A stretch of DNA of 64,000 bases from Astropecten irregularis (taxonomy: Eukaryota > Echinodermata > Asteroidea > Paxillosida > Astropectinidae): positions 7,114,499 to 7,178,498 of the forward strand of contig OZ020250.1 in assembly GCA_963971285.1 (NCBI GenBank), read 5' to 3'. The notes under the pieces were generated by a model, which saw only the letters and a program-made list of their open reading frames with translations, was not told the DNA's origin and did not search any database. The stretch's first letter is position 1, and each line of letters starts with the position of its first letter. Positions 54,501-63,300 of the stretch are shown in pieces. Position numbers and translations under genes: made by a program.

Positions 54501-55333
54501 GTTTTGGAAAAGGCAAAAAATCCACGTTTACTATCAGCCAGGGCATCGAGAGTCATCGAGAGTCATTATTATTATGAATTTATAAACGCCGCTTGATCAT
54601 GGTTAAGGATATTAGTTGGGTTCGTGAAAGAATTGCCTTGTATATACAAAACAAAAGTAGACTCAACGAAAAGTGTGTAGTAAAGAATACAAAATCCATA
54701 ACGTTGTGAATATGTCGGACAAAATGGCGGTTAAATAACACGTTGTGATTGGTCAATTTGTCAAGAGGCGTGACCTACTGGATGGGTGTATTAATGAGTT
54801 GCAATAGTATTGATACTTATCAATGTAAACGCAGTGACGTGGACACACCGGTAGATACAAAAATGGTGAGGCAGTATACATGTAGAGACTCGGGCCAGAA
54901 AACGATTTTGTTTTTGATGCATGCAATTAAGGAGACTGGTATTGATACGTGCAGTTGGTAAGGCGACAGGTCGTCAAATTGTGTATGTTTTTTGACTGGG
55001 GTGCCAATTTAGTTTTACGGTTAAACATATTGAAATAACTTGGAATGCTAGATATTATGTACTTAAGGTTGTTAATTTACTGAAGCATTTGCAACCGTCG
55101 ATGGAAATGTTTTACCGGCCATTTCCGTATTCACAATACACACTTTTTTCGTTAGTGATTTTAGAAAAAGAATGAAACAGGTCGAAATACCGAAATGGCT
55201 TCAGTATAATTGTAACTTGAGTTTGAAGGGGTGGTGGAAATCGGGAAGAGAACTTACCAGACTGTGTCTTGCCTAGCAATACCATCAGAGACAAAGCGAG
55301 AACCAACCAGCTAAGAGAATGCGCACCCCACAT
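33292..55333 (-). CDS. Gene B: secreted protein with four CTLDs and a C-terminal PAN-like domain
   Basis: Fourteen exons join in phase across 22 kb: signal peptide (55333), CTLD1 (44188-43062), linker, CTLD2 (42481-41768), linker, CTLD3 (41119-40383), CTLD4 (39455-35349), linker (34396), small exon (33721) and a terminal PAN/Apple-like exon ending in TAG at 33292-33294. Allowing for a 2-base deletion in exon 5, the product is about 780 residues. CTLD2 and CTLD3 carry EPN. PAN/Apple folds in other proteins bind proteins or glycans, so an extracellular recognition role is inferred, possibly in immunity or adhesion. I do not recognise a named orthologue. The exon 5 lesion leaves doubt whether this allele makes the full protein. 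Confidence 0.8.
33692..33721 (-). CDS. Gene B exon 13: 30-base linker exon
   Basis: Lies between GTTTTCCAG and GTAAGTGC, phase 1 to 1, reading DPEANSCTK after a shared codon. It is very short, but both splice sites are good and the phases fit the exons on each side. Confidence 0.65.
33822..33843. repeat. Poly-G tract
   Basis: Over 20 consecutive G in the intron between gene B exons 12 and 13. A probable sequencing trouble spot. Confidence 0.85.
34352..34396 (-). CDS. Gene B exon 12: linker after CTLD4
   Basis: A 45-base exon, phase 1 to 1, between TTTTGCAG and GTAAGTATT, reading VAVSSVPVTTGTPD after the shared codon. Nearly identical to gene A 46-90, and so is the flanking intron. Confidence 0.8.
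34839..35195. mobile_element. MITE with GCACGTTCACA ends, gene B copy
   Basis: Same ends, interior and intron position as 535-877, so it is inherited through the gene duplication and not a new insertion. It carries a small AT insertion near 35035-35060. Confidence 0.6.
35349..35590 (-). CDS. Gene B exon 11: C-terminal half of CTLD4
   Basis: A 242-base exon between TTTTTACAG and GTGAGTTA, phase 2 to 1, open. It reads SATKFWIGQNDMETENVW, then TVYLKWASGQPKGDREENC, FRDVKCDG and NYLCKVKITS. QPK replaces EPN. The frame is intact at the position where gene A has lost a base. Confidence 0.88.
36046..36275. repeat. 39-bp tandem repeats in left inverted end
   Basis: About six copies of a unit containing GGAGATGGCTCAGCGGGAGG and TCCGGAAGTAAATATAAAG. 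The right end carries about four inverted copies (38700-38848). Both strands are open through the array because 39 is a multiple of three; this is not evidence of coding. Confidence 0.9.
36600..37025. repeat. Internal array of AATGAGCAATCGAATGAGTA-type units
   Basis: More than twenty copies of a short unit alternating AATGAGCAA and CGAATGAGTA or CGGATGAGTA, just inside the left inverted repeat of the Polinton-like element. The long minus-strand open frames here are repeat artefacts. Confidence 0.88.
37110..37778 (+). pseudogene. Decayed ORF: C2H2-like finger, acidic stretch, helical domain
   Basis: This is the only coding-like sequence in the Polinton-like element. From ATG at 37110 it reads MNTFSAVKPYV. 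After a frame change near 37144, TCGKCFVRSYNLWRHTESAH follows, a zinc-finger-like block. Another frame change near 37235 leads to an acidic Glu/Asp/Ser tract. Then comes a helical region open from 37389 (FQDWLQEAKGATEEMWTEKY, LSEGQAREKANRKTLWAVKR) to a TAA at 37710-37712. The frame continues past that stop through another acidic tail to TAA at 37776. The element lacks any recognised transposase, so the protein may be cargo or a DNA-binding accessory factor. Confidence 0.6.
38700..38848. repeat. 39-bp tandem repeats in right inverted end
   Basis: About four copies of the reverse complement of the unit at 36046-36275 (CTTCCGGACCTCCCGCTGAG and following bases). The copy number differs between the two ends. 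Confidence 0.88.
39206..39455 (-). CDS. Gene B exon 10: N-terminal half of CTLD4
   Basis: A 250-base exon between CCCTGACCAG and GTAAGTTG, phase 1 to 2, open. It is one codon longer than gene A exon 10 at the 5' end. It reads AAPSIEPPTGPC, LKPGVCYLA and DARTFCQGLGDNIGW. Its partner exon 11 is 3.6 kb away, across the Polinton-like insertion. Confidence 0.87.
39456..40382. other. Intron 9 of gene B
   Basis: Non-coding, AT-rich, no recognised element. Confidence 0.55.
40383..40603 (-). CDS. Gene B exon 9: C-terminal half of CTLD3
   Basis: A 221-base exon between GCATCCACAG and a weak donor GTTCGATT, phase 2 to 1, open. It reads LNNYWVGQNDREVEGKWPYA, then VFLNWLSGEPNGGTSENC, GKWKDVDCN and SFICKKRI. 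EPN plus Trp-Lys-Asp makes this the domain most like a canonical mannose-type site in the gene. Confidence 0.87.
40930..41119 (-). CDS. Gene B exon 8: N-terminal half of CTLD3
   Basis: A 190-base exon between GCATTTCAG and GTAAGACG, phase 1 to 2, open. It reads CSDLRKDAFGSAAKPGNCYF, then LTWESAVEYCQGEGWFLVDV and EDATENTIL. Same length as gene A exon 8. Confidence 0.88.
41242..41307 (-). CDS. Gene B exon 7: linker between CTLD2 and CTLD3
   Basis: A 66-base exon between GATTGTGCAG and GTAATTG, phase 1 to 1, reading DPEPTRDPLTRCDGSTLLPE. Same length and core as gene A exon 7. Confidence 0.8.
41308..41767. other. Intron 6 of gene B
   Basis: About 460 bases with no recognised feature. It lacks the MITE fragment present in gene A intron 6. 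Confidence 0.5.
41768..41988 (-). CDS. Gene B exon 6: C-terminal half of CTLD2
   Basis: A 221-base exon between CACTCGTAG and GTGGGTT, phase 2 to 1, open. It reads KNNDYWIGQNDREQEGDYRY, then PVYLKWAGGEPNGAGNENC, FHDVPCHG and TLCKLKT. EPN is present; the Trp-Asn-Asp position is Phe-His-Asp. Confidence 0.87.
42282..42481 (-). pseudogene. Gene B exon 5: N-terminal half of CTLD2 with 2-base deletion
   Basis: Flanked by CCTTACCAG and GTAAGTTC like gene A exon 5, but 200 bases, not 202. The difference lies at 42399-42407, where gene A reads CAGAAGTTGACC and this copy CAGATTTACC. The frame up to there reads GVCYASAINQ; after it FTFQAALDFCRSL appears in another frame. The last Cys codon of gene A is also Phe here. 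The lesion is not in a homopolymer, so a simple sequencing slip is less likely. Confidence 0.85.
42482..42885. other. Intron 4 of gene B
   Basis: About 400 bases, no recognised feature. The LINE tail found in the matching gene A intron is absent. Confidence 0.5.
42886..42942 (-). CDS. Gene B exon 4: linker between CTLD1 and CTLD2
   Basis: A 57-base exon between TTTATACAG and GTAAGCAT, phase 1 to 1, reading ETVPSCPGVPQESSTEVYD. Confidence 0.82.
43062..43297 (-). CDS. Gene B exon 3: C-terminal half of CTLD1
   Basis: A 236-base exon between CTTCCACAG and GTATGTTT, phase 2 to 1, open. It reads RASQFWMGQNDMKTENVW, then TVYFNWASGQPNGGRRQNC, FDDRRCDG and NYLCKVKITS. QPN in place of EPN; one codon shorter than gene A. 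Confidence 0.87.
43298..43938. other. Intron 2 of gene B
   Basis: 640 bases, no recognised feature beyond a short GGTA repeat near 43600. Confidence 0.5.
43939..44188 (-). CDS. Gene B exon 2: N-terminal half of CTLD1
   Basis: A 250-base exon between TTTTTCCATAG and GTAAGTTT, phase 1 to 2, open. It reads SPPSNSYPAVSCSDIHDKAF, then LKPGVCYLA, DARTFCHGLEDNIGW and DVADIEDAVENQLIQDAI. It is joined to the signal-peptide exon across an 11-kb intron. Confidence 0.87.
44577..44640 (+). pseudogene. Gypsy gag zinc-knuckle remnant
   Basis: Codons from 44581 read RFKCRRNGHIAQNC, a CCHC knuckle whose first cysteine is Arg (CGC for TGC). Lys/Arg-rich sequence follows. Confidence 0.55.
44810..45133 (+). 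pseudogene. Gypsy protease remnant
   Basis: An open frame of 107 codons with FECILGMDRLL, resembling the ILGMD segment near the end of retroviral-type aspartic proteases. The active-site end is not recognisable, so this is tentative. Confidence 0.45.
45400..45730 (+). mobile_element. C-terminal fragment of a non-LTR retrotransposon
   Basis: TTCECGFSEQIMQHLLRC has the Cys-rich form seen after the reverse transcriptase in jockey-like elements. It is a short fragment and its 5' side is missing. Confidence 0.5.
46243..46580 (-). mobile_element. Reverse transcriptase C-terminal fragment of a LINE
   Basis: The minus strand reads TPTYIGVKLDRSLTFLYH and SLALAYAPAEYCVSAWGRS, motifs found just after the catalytic palm of jockey/RTE-type reverse transcriptases. 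The palm itself is missing. Confidence 0.6.
46742..47210 (-). mobile_element. C-terminal fragment of a second LINE
   Basis: The minus strand reads YYTRMLRVVLN, VSDKIAARRMRLAGHCQRH and LLASELVLWEPAHGHRARGR, a tail typical of abundant invertebrate LINEs. Weaker similarity extends to about 47200 in the same direction. Confidence 0.65.
47347..48249 (+). pseudogene. LINE reverse transcriptase
   Basis: 300 codons from the first ATG, although the frame is open upstream. The finger, palm and thumb motifs are in order. The catalytic box reads YVDG where two aspartates are normal, so this copy is predicted inactive. The last codons are out of frame with the true C-terminus. Confidence 0.85.
48186..48569 (+). 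pseudogene. LINE reverse transcriptase C-terminal region, other frame
   Basis: Reads YKSYIRSILEYATPVWHSSL and SIQKRICRIILG, the usual continuation after the thumb, ending in TGA at 48567. It is separated from the main ORF by a frameshift near 48180. Confidence 0.8.
48771..48825 (+). repeat. LINE 3' hairpin and AAT microsatellite tail
   Basis: ATTCAGC and GCTGAAT pair around CCTCGGGCT; then GAGGGTATAATAAACC and a run of AAT. Small 3' hairpins of this kind occur in CR1/L2-related elements. Confidence 0.6.
48900..49560 (+). pseudogene. Gypsy reverse transcriptase remnant
   Basis: Pieces in shifting frames read SPWPANVVLVK, YGSK, LYWQV-like and VLVYLEDIFVFGK (about 49245), then IATDPGILK (about 49402). 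The palm motif is YLED in place of two aspartates. Confidence 0.55.
49600..49915 (+). pseudogene. Gypsy RNase H remnant
   Basis: EEEYILDTNNPYCGVLAVLS and YGRQFVVFSIDHNVLRWLMN resemble the start and end of a gypsy RNase H domain, with a corrupted middle. Confidence 0.5.
50080..50760 (+). pseudogene. Gypsy integrase remnant
   Basis: Traces such as GLPKGAHIGQANTV (zinc-binding region), WVEAYPKRDGMVDMV and a later PKSDGLIET-like piece near 50605-50630 follow the order of a gypsy integrase. Several stops and frame changes are present. Confidence 0.45.
51261..55257. other. Intron 1 of gene B, upstream part
   Basis: About 4 kb of AT-rich sequence. Short open frames at 51416-51625, 52557-52769 and 54749-54961 show no domain and are not called. 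No repeat class was recognised. Confidence 0.5.
55258..55333 (-). CDS. Gene B exon 1: signal peptide
   Basis: ATG at 55333, reading MWGAHSLSWLVLALSLMVLL then GKTQS, ending in phase 1 at a GTAAGTTC donor. The upstream frame is open for 29 more codons to another ATG (55420), but MWG gives a clean hydrophobic signal and matches gene A. AT-rich sequence with TATA-like runs lies at about 55455-55485. Confidence 0.8.
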
Positions 55334-55684
55334 GATGCTCAAGGTGGCTTGGACCAAAACTGCACAGAGGCTGCCCGGTGGTTTACTCGGGTGCTCGACC
55401 TGCAGAAACTCGAAGCCCAATTTTTGTCCCTTTCAGCACGTAGAATAATGACCCTCAAAAAATATAATTATACAATGATATAACGGAAATATTCCAACGA
55501 CGATTCAAGTCAAATTGGCATTGGTGTCAACCGAATGAACGCTATAATCAAAAGTAACTATGCACAGATAAACAGCACTGCTCGCAGTGGTGTTCGTTTC
55601 ACTGACTGCATGACAAACAAGGAGCGTGACTGATCAATTTCGGTGAAGGTGAAGTCAGGAAACGGCTCCTCATCAAGTAGTCCT

Positions 55685-56695
55685 ACTAGTGTTCCTTCGT
55701 TTTGAACGTGCACAGTACCGTAGTACCGTAAAGATCTTGCAATTGCCCAATGAGAAGCTCTGCACAACAAGCTCCGCCCAATTCAGACGGTTGCATTCAT
55801 TGAACATCATACATATTCATGTTATACAAATAGCTCTTTATGAAAGGCAGAAAACCCCGTAATATATACCTGTGTAGTAAATAAATGTATACAAAGTTTT
55901 ACTCATGCGCAGACCTGCAGCAATGTGCACCTGTAGCTGTATTACCGTATTGTAAACCTTCACTGTAGGCCAACTGTATTAAATGGACCCCATTCGGCGC
56001 ATTGCGGTACGAATAATGAAAAAAGAACTCCACTTGTGAATAGGCATTGAGCGCGTAAAAGAATGTCATTTGAATGAGGGTTGTGTGCCGTGTCTCTGTC
56101 GCGACCCTCATTTTAATATAAAGGTATTAATGAAATACAAAACAGTTTGTTGCTTAATGCTGTGCAAGTAATAATGTTTATTGTGCTATGCCAATGTATA
56201 TTTTTTTTAGATAATGAAGTAACAAAACAGTTATTTCGGTTTGCTGTAGCTGCTTTCAAACGTCTCGTTCGATGAATACACTGAACTAAAAGCTGTTTCA
56301 TCATGGAAAGCATATGCACTCACTTTCGATATGACATTTATTTCTCTATCCTATTAGTTTCTCATGTTGATAAGTGTTCCTGAGACATGTTTCGAATACG
56401 AGTGCACATTTTTCAACATATAAACAAATTGTCCTTAATCTCGATGCATAGAAACACAAAATTGATTTGGGTCTTCCAATGCTATTTTCTGGACTTTTAC
56501 AGTATTTAAGACTCGGGGGAGTAAAGAATTTCATGTTGCGAATTCTTTCTCCAATTCGTGTTTTGTTTCAACTTTCCGACTTTTGTCATACCGGTACACC
56601 AGTTTTATTTATCTTTAAAGAACAAATTATTACCGTCGTGCACAAAAATCGAAATGCACTGTAGCTGACGGAACCGTATGAATGTCACAGCCGAC
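55685..56695. repeat. Left arm of a 4.6-kb palindrome
   Basis: An inverted copy of 59260-60328. The outermost shared bases are ACTAGTGTTCCTTCGTTTTG. Arms match over about 1 kb with scattered differences. The arm begins about 350 bases upstream of the gene B start codon and so may lie in its promoter region. Confidence 0.85.
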
Positions 56696-56699
56696 CTGA

Positions 56700-57640
56700 A
56701 TATCATTAGGGCAGTATGTTATCTCATCTGAATGTGAACAACAGACCTGAATAGCATTATGAGTAAGGACAGTACGTTGACTCATCTGAATGTGAACAAC
56801 CTTCCGGAATATCATCAGGCCAGTACGTTATCTCATCTGATTGTGAACAGCCTTCCTGAATATAATTAGGACAGTACGTTATCTCATCTGAATGTGAACA
56901 GCCTTCCTGAATAGCATCAGGCCAGTACGTTATCTCATCTGATTGTGAACAGCCTTCCTGAATATAATTAGGGCAGTACGTTATCTCATCTGAATGTGAA
57001 CAGCCTTCCTGAATAGCATTAGGACAGTACGTTATCTCATCTGAATGTGAACAGCCTTCCTGAATAGCATCAGGCCAGTACGTTATCTCATCTGACGGTG
57101 AACAGCCTTCCTGAATAGCATCAGGCCAGTACGTTATCTCATCTGAATGTGAACAGCCTTCCTGAATAGCATCAGGCCAGTACGTTATCTCATCTGACGG
57201 TGAACAGCCTTCCTGAATAGCATCAGGCCAGTACGTTATCTCATCTGAATGTGAACAGCCTTCCTGAATAGCATTAGAGCAGTACGTTATCTCATCTGAA
57301 TGTGAACAACCTTCCTGAATAGCATTAGGACAGTACGTTATCTCATCTGACGGTGAACAGCCTTCCTGAATAGCATTAGAGCAGTACGCTATCTCATCTG
57401 AATGTGAACAACCTTCCTGAATATCATTAGGACAGTACGTTATCCCATCTGAATGTGAACAGCCTTCCTGAATATCATTAGGACAGTACGTTATCCCATC
57501 TGAATGTGAACAGCCTTCCTGAATATCATTAGGACAGTACGTTATCCCATCTGAATGTGAACAGCAGACCTGAATAGCATTAGAGCAGTACGATGTGAAC
57601 ACCCTTCCTTAATATCATTGGGGCGGTACGGTTTGATTGT
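56700..57640 (-). repeat. Left array of a 51-bp tandem repeat (about 18 copies)
   Basis: On the minus strand the unit contains GATATTCAGGAAGGCTGTTC and ACATTCAGATGAGATAACGT. As 51 is a multiple of three, a 281-codon open frame (57602 to 56757) runs through it with a 17-residue period containing GCSHSDEITYCPNAIQE. Most unit differences change the residue, so coding selection is not evident. Confidence 0.9.
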
Positions 57641-58004
57641 TAGTAGCCTAAATATACCTTTCTCAAATACTGACACGAATAGTTGCGTCGACATACACGC
57701 CACACAACCCTCATTCAAATGACATTCTTTTACGCGCTCAAAGCCTTTTCACAAGCAACGTTCCTATTTCATTGTTCGTATACTGCAATGTACGAGCAAT
57801 GGGATGGGGACCAAACAGTAAAGTGAAGGTTTACTCCTGCTCTTCGGTCGACTATTATAGTTTGCATTATAACTGCACTGGGTTTCTGCGAGTGTGGCAA
57901 AAATATAAATATAAATAATATAGTATAACTGCATAAAATAATAATTATGTATGATGTTTAATGAATGCAACTGTCTGAATTGAGCTATAGGCGGTTCATT
58001 CAGA
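57641..58004. repeat. Core between the two 51-bp arrays, a partial third arm copy
   Basis: CATTCAAATGACATTCTTTT and TGTATGATGTTTAATGAATG also occur in the right arm at about 59933 and 60201 in the same orientation. The core is therefore a shortened, diverged copy of the outer arm and not unique sequence. Confidence 0.65.
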
Positions 58005-59255
58005 TGAGATAACGTACAGTCCTAATGATATTCAGGAAGGCTGTGCACATTCAGATGAGATAACGTACAGTCCTAATGATATTCAGGAAGGCTGTGCACA
58101 TTCAGATGAGACAACGTACTGCCCTAATGATATTCAGGAAGGCTGTTCACATTCAGATGAGATAACGTACTGTCCTAATGATATTCAGGAAGGCTGTTCA
58201 CATTCAGATGAGATAACGTACAGTCCTAATGCTATTCAGGAAGGCTGTTCACATTCAGATGAGACAACGTACTGTCCTAATGATATTCAGGAAGGTTGTT
58301 CACATTCAGATGAGACAACGTACTGTCCTAATGATATTCAGGAAGGCTGTTCACATTCAGATGAGACAACGTACTGTCCTAATGCTATTCAGGAAGGCTG
58401 TTCACATTCAGATGAGACAACGTACTGTCCTAATGATATTCAGGAAGGCTGTTCACATTCAGATGAGACAACGTACTGTCCTAATGATATTCAGGAAGGC
58501 TGTTCACAATCAGATGAGATAACGTACAGTCCTAATGATATTCAGGAAGGCTGTTCAACATTCAGATGACATGAGATAACGTACTGCCTTAATGATATTC
58601 AGGTCTGCTGTTCACATTCAGATGAGATAACGTACTGTCCTAATGCTATTCAGGTCTGCTGTTCACATTCAGATGAGATAACGTACTGTCCTAATGCTAT
58701 TCAGGTCTGCTGTTCACATTCAGATGAGATAACGTACTGCCCTGATGCTATTCAGGTCTGCTGTTCACATTCAGATGAGATAACGTACTGTCCTAATGCT
58801 ATTCGGGAAGGCTGTTCACATTCAGATGAGATAACGTACTGTCCTAATGATATTCAGGAAGGCTGCTCACATTCAGATGAGATAACGTACTGCCCTAATG
58901 CTATTCAGGTCTGCTGTTCACATTCAGATGAGATAACGTACTGTCCTAATGATATTCAGGAAGGCTGTTCACATTCAGATGAGATAACGTACTGTCCTAA
59001 TGCTATTCGGGAAGGCTGTTCACATTCAGATGAGATAACGTACTGGCCTGATGCTAATCAGGAAGGATGTTCACATTCAGATGAGACAACGTACTGCTCC
59101 AATGCTATTCAGGAAGGCTGTTCACATTCAGATGAGACAACGTACTGTCCTAATGCTATTCAGGCCTGCTGTTCACATTCAGATGAGATAACGTACTGGC
59201 CTGATGCTATTCAGGAAGGCTGTTCACATTCAGATGAGATAACGCACTGTGTCCT
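58005..59255 (+). repeat. Right array of the 51-bp tandem repeat (about 24 copies)
   Basis: The same unit as the left array but on the plus strand. Variants alternate GATATTCAGGAAGGC and GCTATTCAGGTCTGC, suggesting higher-order subfamilies, and an indel near 58550 breaks the period. No ATG occurs in the cysteine-bearing frame. Confidence 0.9.
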
Positions 59256-59259
59256 AATG

Positions 59260-60328
59260 GTATTCAAGTCGGCTGTGCATAGTCAGAAGCGATACGCTAC
59301 GGTCGGCTGCAGTGCATTTCGATTTTTGTGCACGACTGTAATAAGTTGTTCTTTACAGATAGTGAAACTGTTGGAAAGTACCGGTATGACAATGGTTGAG
59401 AAAAGTCGGCTTAAATGTTTTGACTGTCTTCAAAGTTGAAACAAAACACGAATTGGAGAAAGAATTCGCAGCATGAAAAATTGTCAGTCTAAAATACAGT
59501 AAAAGTCGAGAAAATAGCATTGGAAGACACATATTAAGTTTTGTTTGTATCCATCGAAATTAAGGACAATTTGTTTATATGTTGAAAAATGTGCACTCGT
59601 ATTCGAAACATTTCTCAGGAACAATTATAAACATCAGAAATTAATAGGATAGAGAAATAAATGCCATATATAAGTGAGTGCATATGCTTTCCATGATGAA
59701 ACAGCTTTTAGTTCAGTGTATTCGTCGAACGAGACGTTTGAAGGCATCTACAGCAACCCGAAATAACTGTTTTATGACTTCATTATCTAATTTCTTGGAC
59801 TAAAAAAATTATACATTGGTAGAGCACAATAAACATTATTACTTGCACAGCATTAAGCAACAAACTGTTTTGTATATTATTAATACCTTTATATAAAATG
59901 AGGGTCGCGACAGAGCCACGGCAAACAACCATCATTCAAATGACATTCTTTTACGCGCTCAATGCCTATTCACAAGTGAAGTTCCTTTTTCATTATTCGT
60001 ACCGCAATGCGCCGAATGGGGACCATTTAATACAGTTGGCCTACAGTGAAGGTTTACAATACGGTATTAAATACAGCTACAGGTGCACATTACTGCAGCT
60101 CTGCGCATGAGTAAAACTTTGTATACATGTATTTACTACACAGGTATATATTACGGGGTTTTCTGCCTTTCATAAAGAGCTATTTGTATAACATGAATAT
60201 GTATGATGTTCAATGAATGCAACCGTCTGAATTGGGCGGAGCTTGTTGTGCAGAGCTTCTCATTGGGCAATGGCAAGGTCTTTACGGTACTACGGTACTG
60301 CGCACGTTCAAAACGAAGGAACACTAGT
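59260..60328. repeat. Right arm of the 4.6-kb palindrome
   Basis: Inverted match to 55685-56695, ending GGAACACTAGT. ACTAGT lies at both outer ends and is itself a palindrome, so it could be a 6-base target duplication or part of the arm. Confidence 0.85.
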
Positions 60329-63300
60329 GAAAGACAGTTCTTTTGAAACCGAGCCAACACGATCCACCGCACGACCAATCGATACCGTGTGCATTAGTGC
60401 CATACACGATCTGTGAAGCTAAGCAGTCCAAAATGCCAATTGCCTACTTTCATAGGAACAATTCATGGTAATTGCTGCATTCATGATAATTTTCACCGTC
60501 TGTAATTTTTGCACAGAATTGGATTGGTGGAGGTTGACAGACGCTTAACAAAAACCTTACGATTGAGAATGACTATTCTGCTAAATTCTGTACCTTACAA
60601 GACAAGCTGCAGCACTCAAGATTTTAGAACATGATTTAATTTCCTTACTTCTCCGTGCATTATCGCTAAAAAGTAAATATATCCCTACTATAACAGTTAA
60701 ATATACAATCATTATTTGAACATACTGCACTTACTTAAATGTATAATACAAGAATGGTAAAAGTCACAGAACAGCTCCGAAATTTAGTCTGATACAGCAT
60801 GTATAGGAAGTGATGAACCTGTAAAAATTGTTATCTTAATCGGACATCTTAGTCAAGAGAAAATATACAACCGATATTATGTTTCTTATAAAACATACAG
60901 AATGGTTAACAAGATCAAAACTGGTTTGACTAATATATGGATAAATGCAGAAATTCAAGCTATCCTACACTGTACCTTTAAAAAGGCATTTCATTTTTAT
61001 AGCTCTGGTTATTGGCGTCACGTTTTTTTTCTCTTCTCCAAATAGAATATCATCTATAATGATATCTGAAATAATTCCCGCGAGACATAAAGTGATACAA
61101 AATGAATTAATTTATAGGTGTCTTCGATTTAAATGTAAATGAGCGCAGTGTCTCCACGACATGGCCTCAAGTCGCAAATATTGACGCAAATATTCACGCC
61201 AATATTCATGACTTGGGCCCCAAGTCGCAAACCCACTCAGGCGTGATTTTTTTTTAGCAACCTAGGTAGCTCGTTGGCAATCACAATAGTCTGGCGCACC
61301 CGTCTCGCTTAAGCTCTGTGCAATAACCATAGAGTTATATTTAGAAAACTAGAGTGCGCACTCACCGTGCCGTGCGTGACGCGCGCTCGGCTACACATGG
61401 AGAATCAAAGATGGCGTCTTAAGTGGGCAAAAAGCGTGTAAAAATGTGCCTATTCTTTTACACGTACACAGAGCGCTCAGAAAACGCATTACTAAAAGTT
61501 GATTTTCTCTGATCTTTTTGGGAGTTTCAACCTAATCGTCAAGAATGCTAGTCATCAATAGTAAGTTTTTTGAATGAACTAGGGTAATTTGAAAAGTTTT
61601 GCAATAATTGACAAAAAATCCTTCACATTAAAACTGCCCCTCTCCACTCGAATTTAGCTTTAGTTTAGGATATGCCACTTTTCAAGTCGAGTGCCAGGGC
61701 CGGTCATAACTCGATTGCGCGTAAAATAGTATTGTTTCTTGAATAATTGTCAGTCTTAATGTGAAACAAGGAGGGTATTGGGTTTTTATCCGGGTTAAGT
61801 GAAATATGAGATTGAAGACGTATATCCACTCCTCTATGTTGACCGTTGTAATTCATTACAAACGGATCCAAGCATTAAATAAGCCGACCTGCACCACAAA
61901 CTTGAGACAATACAGAAATCTTGCATTTTTTTCTTTCCGGTTCTAAATCAATATATTAATACATGCATTTAGAATATAAAAAATATATTAGTTGGTGATG
62001 GGGTATTACTAAAACGAGTATGCCCCTAATAGCGGAACGTGCGTATATTAAATACATAAAAGATATTATGTAAACAAAAAACAGCTATACATGAATAATT
62101 TGCATGTGACCAACCAAAGAGATTACACCAATTTATAACAAGAAATAGATCTAACGAATAAAATCATGAGTCTTAATAAATAATTGTCTGTGGTTATGAC
62201 AGATGAACAATATAACGAGCATAAACGTGGATAAAACTGCACACACACAAATAACGGTGGATAAATATCAGCAATTGTGCATTCGCCTTTTTTAATTAAT
62301 ATAACCATGAACTATAGCCACATGAGAATGAATTTGGGAGTCAATGAAAGGTGAAAAAAGAAAAATTGACCGGAGCGGGATTGGAACATTTATATTGACA
62401 TTCAACAATTTCAATAGGAATGTACAAACTATCATACATTAAAGATAAGAAGCATCTCACTGGTTCTATGGATTGTCTCAGATACCACAGTATATTCCGG
62501 TAAATTATTGTAGGCTTTATTTAAATATGTCAAAGCAAAAATAATTACACATTTGTAAAGGCAAGTGCATCTTCAACTGAAATGCAAAATGGAAATATTC
62601 CCAGGAGATTAGTGTTCACATTTGTACTCAAACTCCAGGAAAAAAATGAACTCATACTTTTAAAAATGTACAGTATAGGAGTATAGTAGTAAACATGGGG
62701 GGGGTTGAATTTCCTATTCTCTTTTTTTCTTTAAATCTTGCATCTGAGTGACATCCTGCATCTCAGTTCTGGAATCTTGAATCGTGTCTTCATTCCTAAA
62801 ATCTGGACCTGTAATCTTGGTAAACATTTGTGAAAAAAAAATGCAATAATAAAAATAGAATTTATCTTTTGGCAGTAATCAACAGACTTGAATATAATCT
62901 CTTTTTAGATGATTTGGTGGTCCTGAAAAGGGCCATTTGTTGGTGGTGATAACCAAAATCTTCCATCTTGAAACGTTGATCTTGAAACTTGAATTTTGAA
63001 ACTTGAATCATAAAACTTAGATCTTAAAACTTAAATCTTGAAACTTGAATCTTGAATCTTGGATCTTATCTTGAATTTTGCATCTGGAATTAATGAAAAT
63101 AAATAAGTAAAAAATTTATTAGCAAAAAAGAAGGTTAGGGCCTACTACAACATATGAAATATGGTAATCGTAATAATCACTAACACTAAAATAGCATATT
63201 GTCTAGAAAGCATTGTTCACACATCAATATTTTAGGCAAAAGTAGGCGATTTCTTTCAGACTCCAGACCTAGCCTGTGCCTACTTTATTTAAATTTAAGA

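Noticed and set aside
56757-57602. 281-codon frame as a secreted cysteine-rich repeat gene
   Set aside because: The 51-bp unit is a multiple of three, differences among units mostly change residues, and there is no signal peptide; kept only as a repeat.
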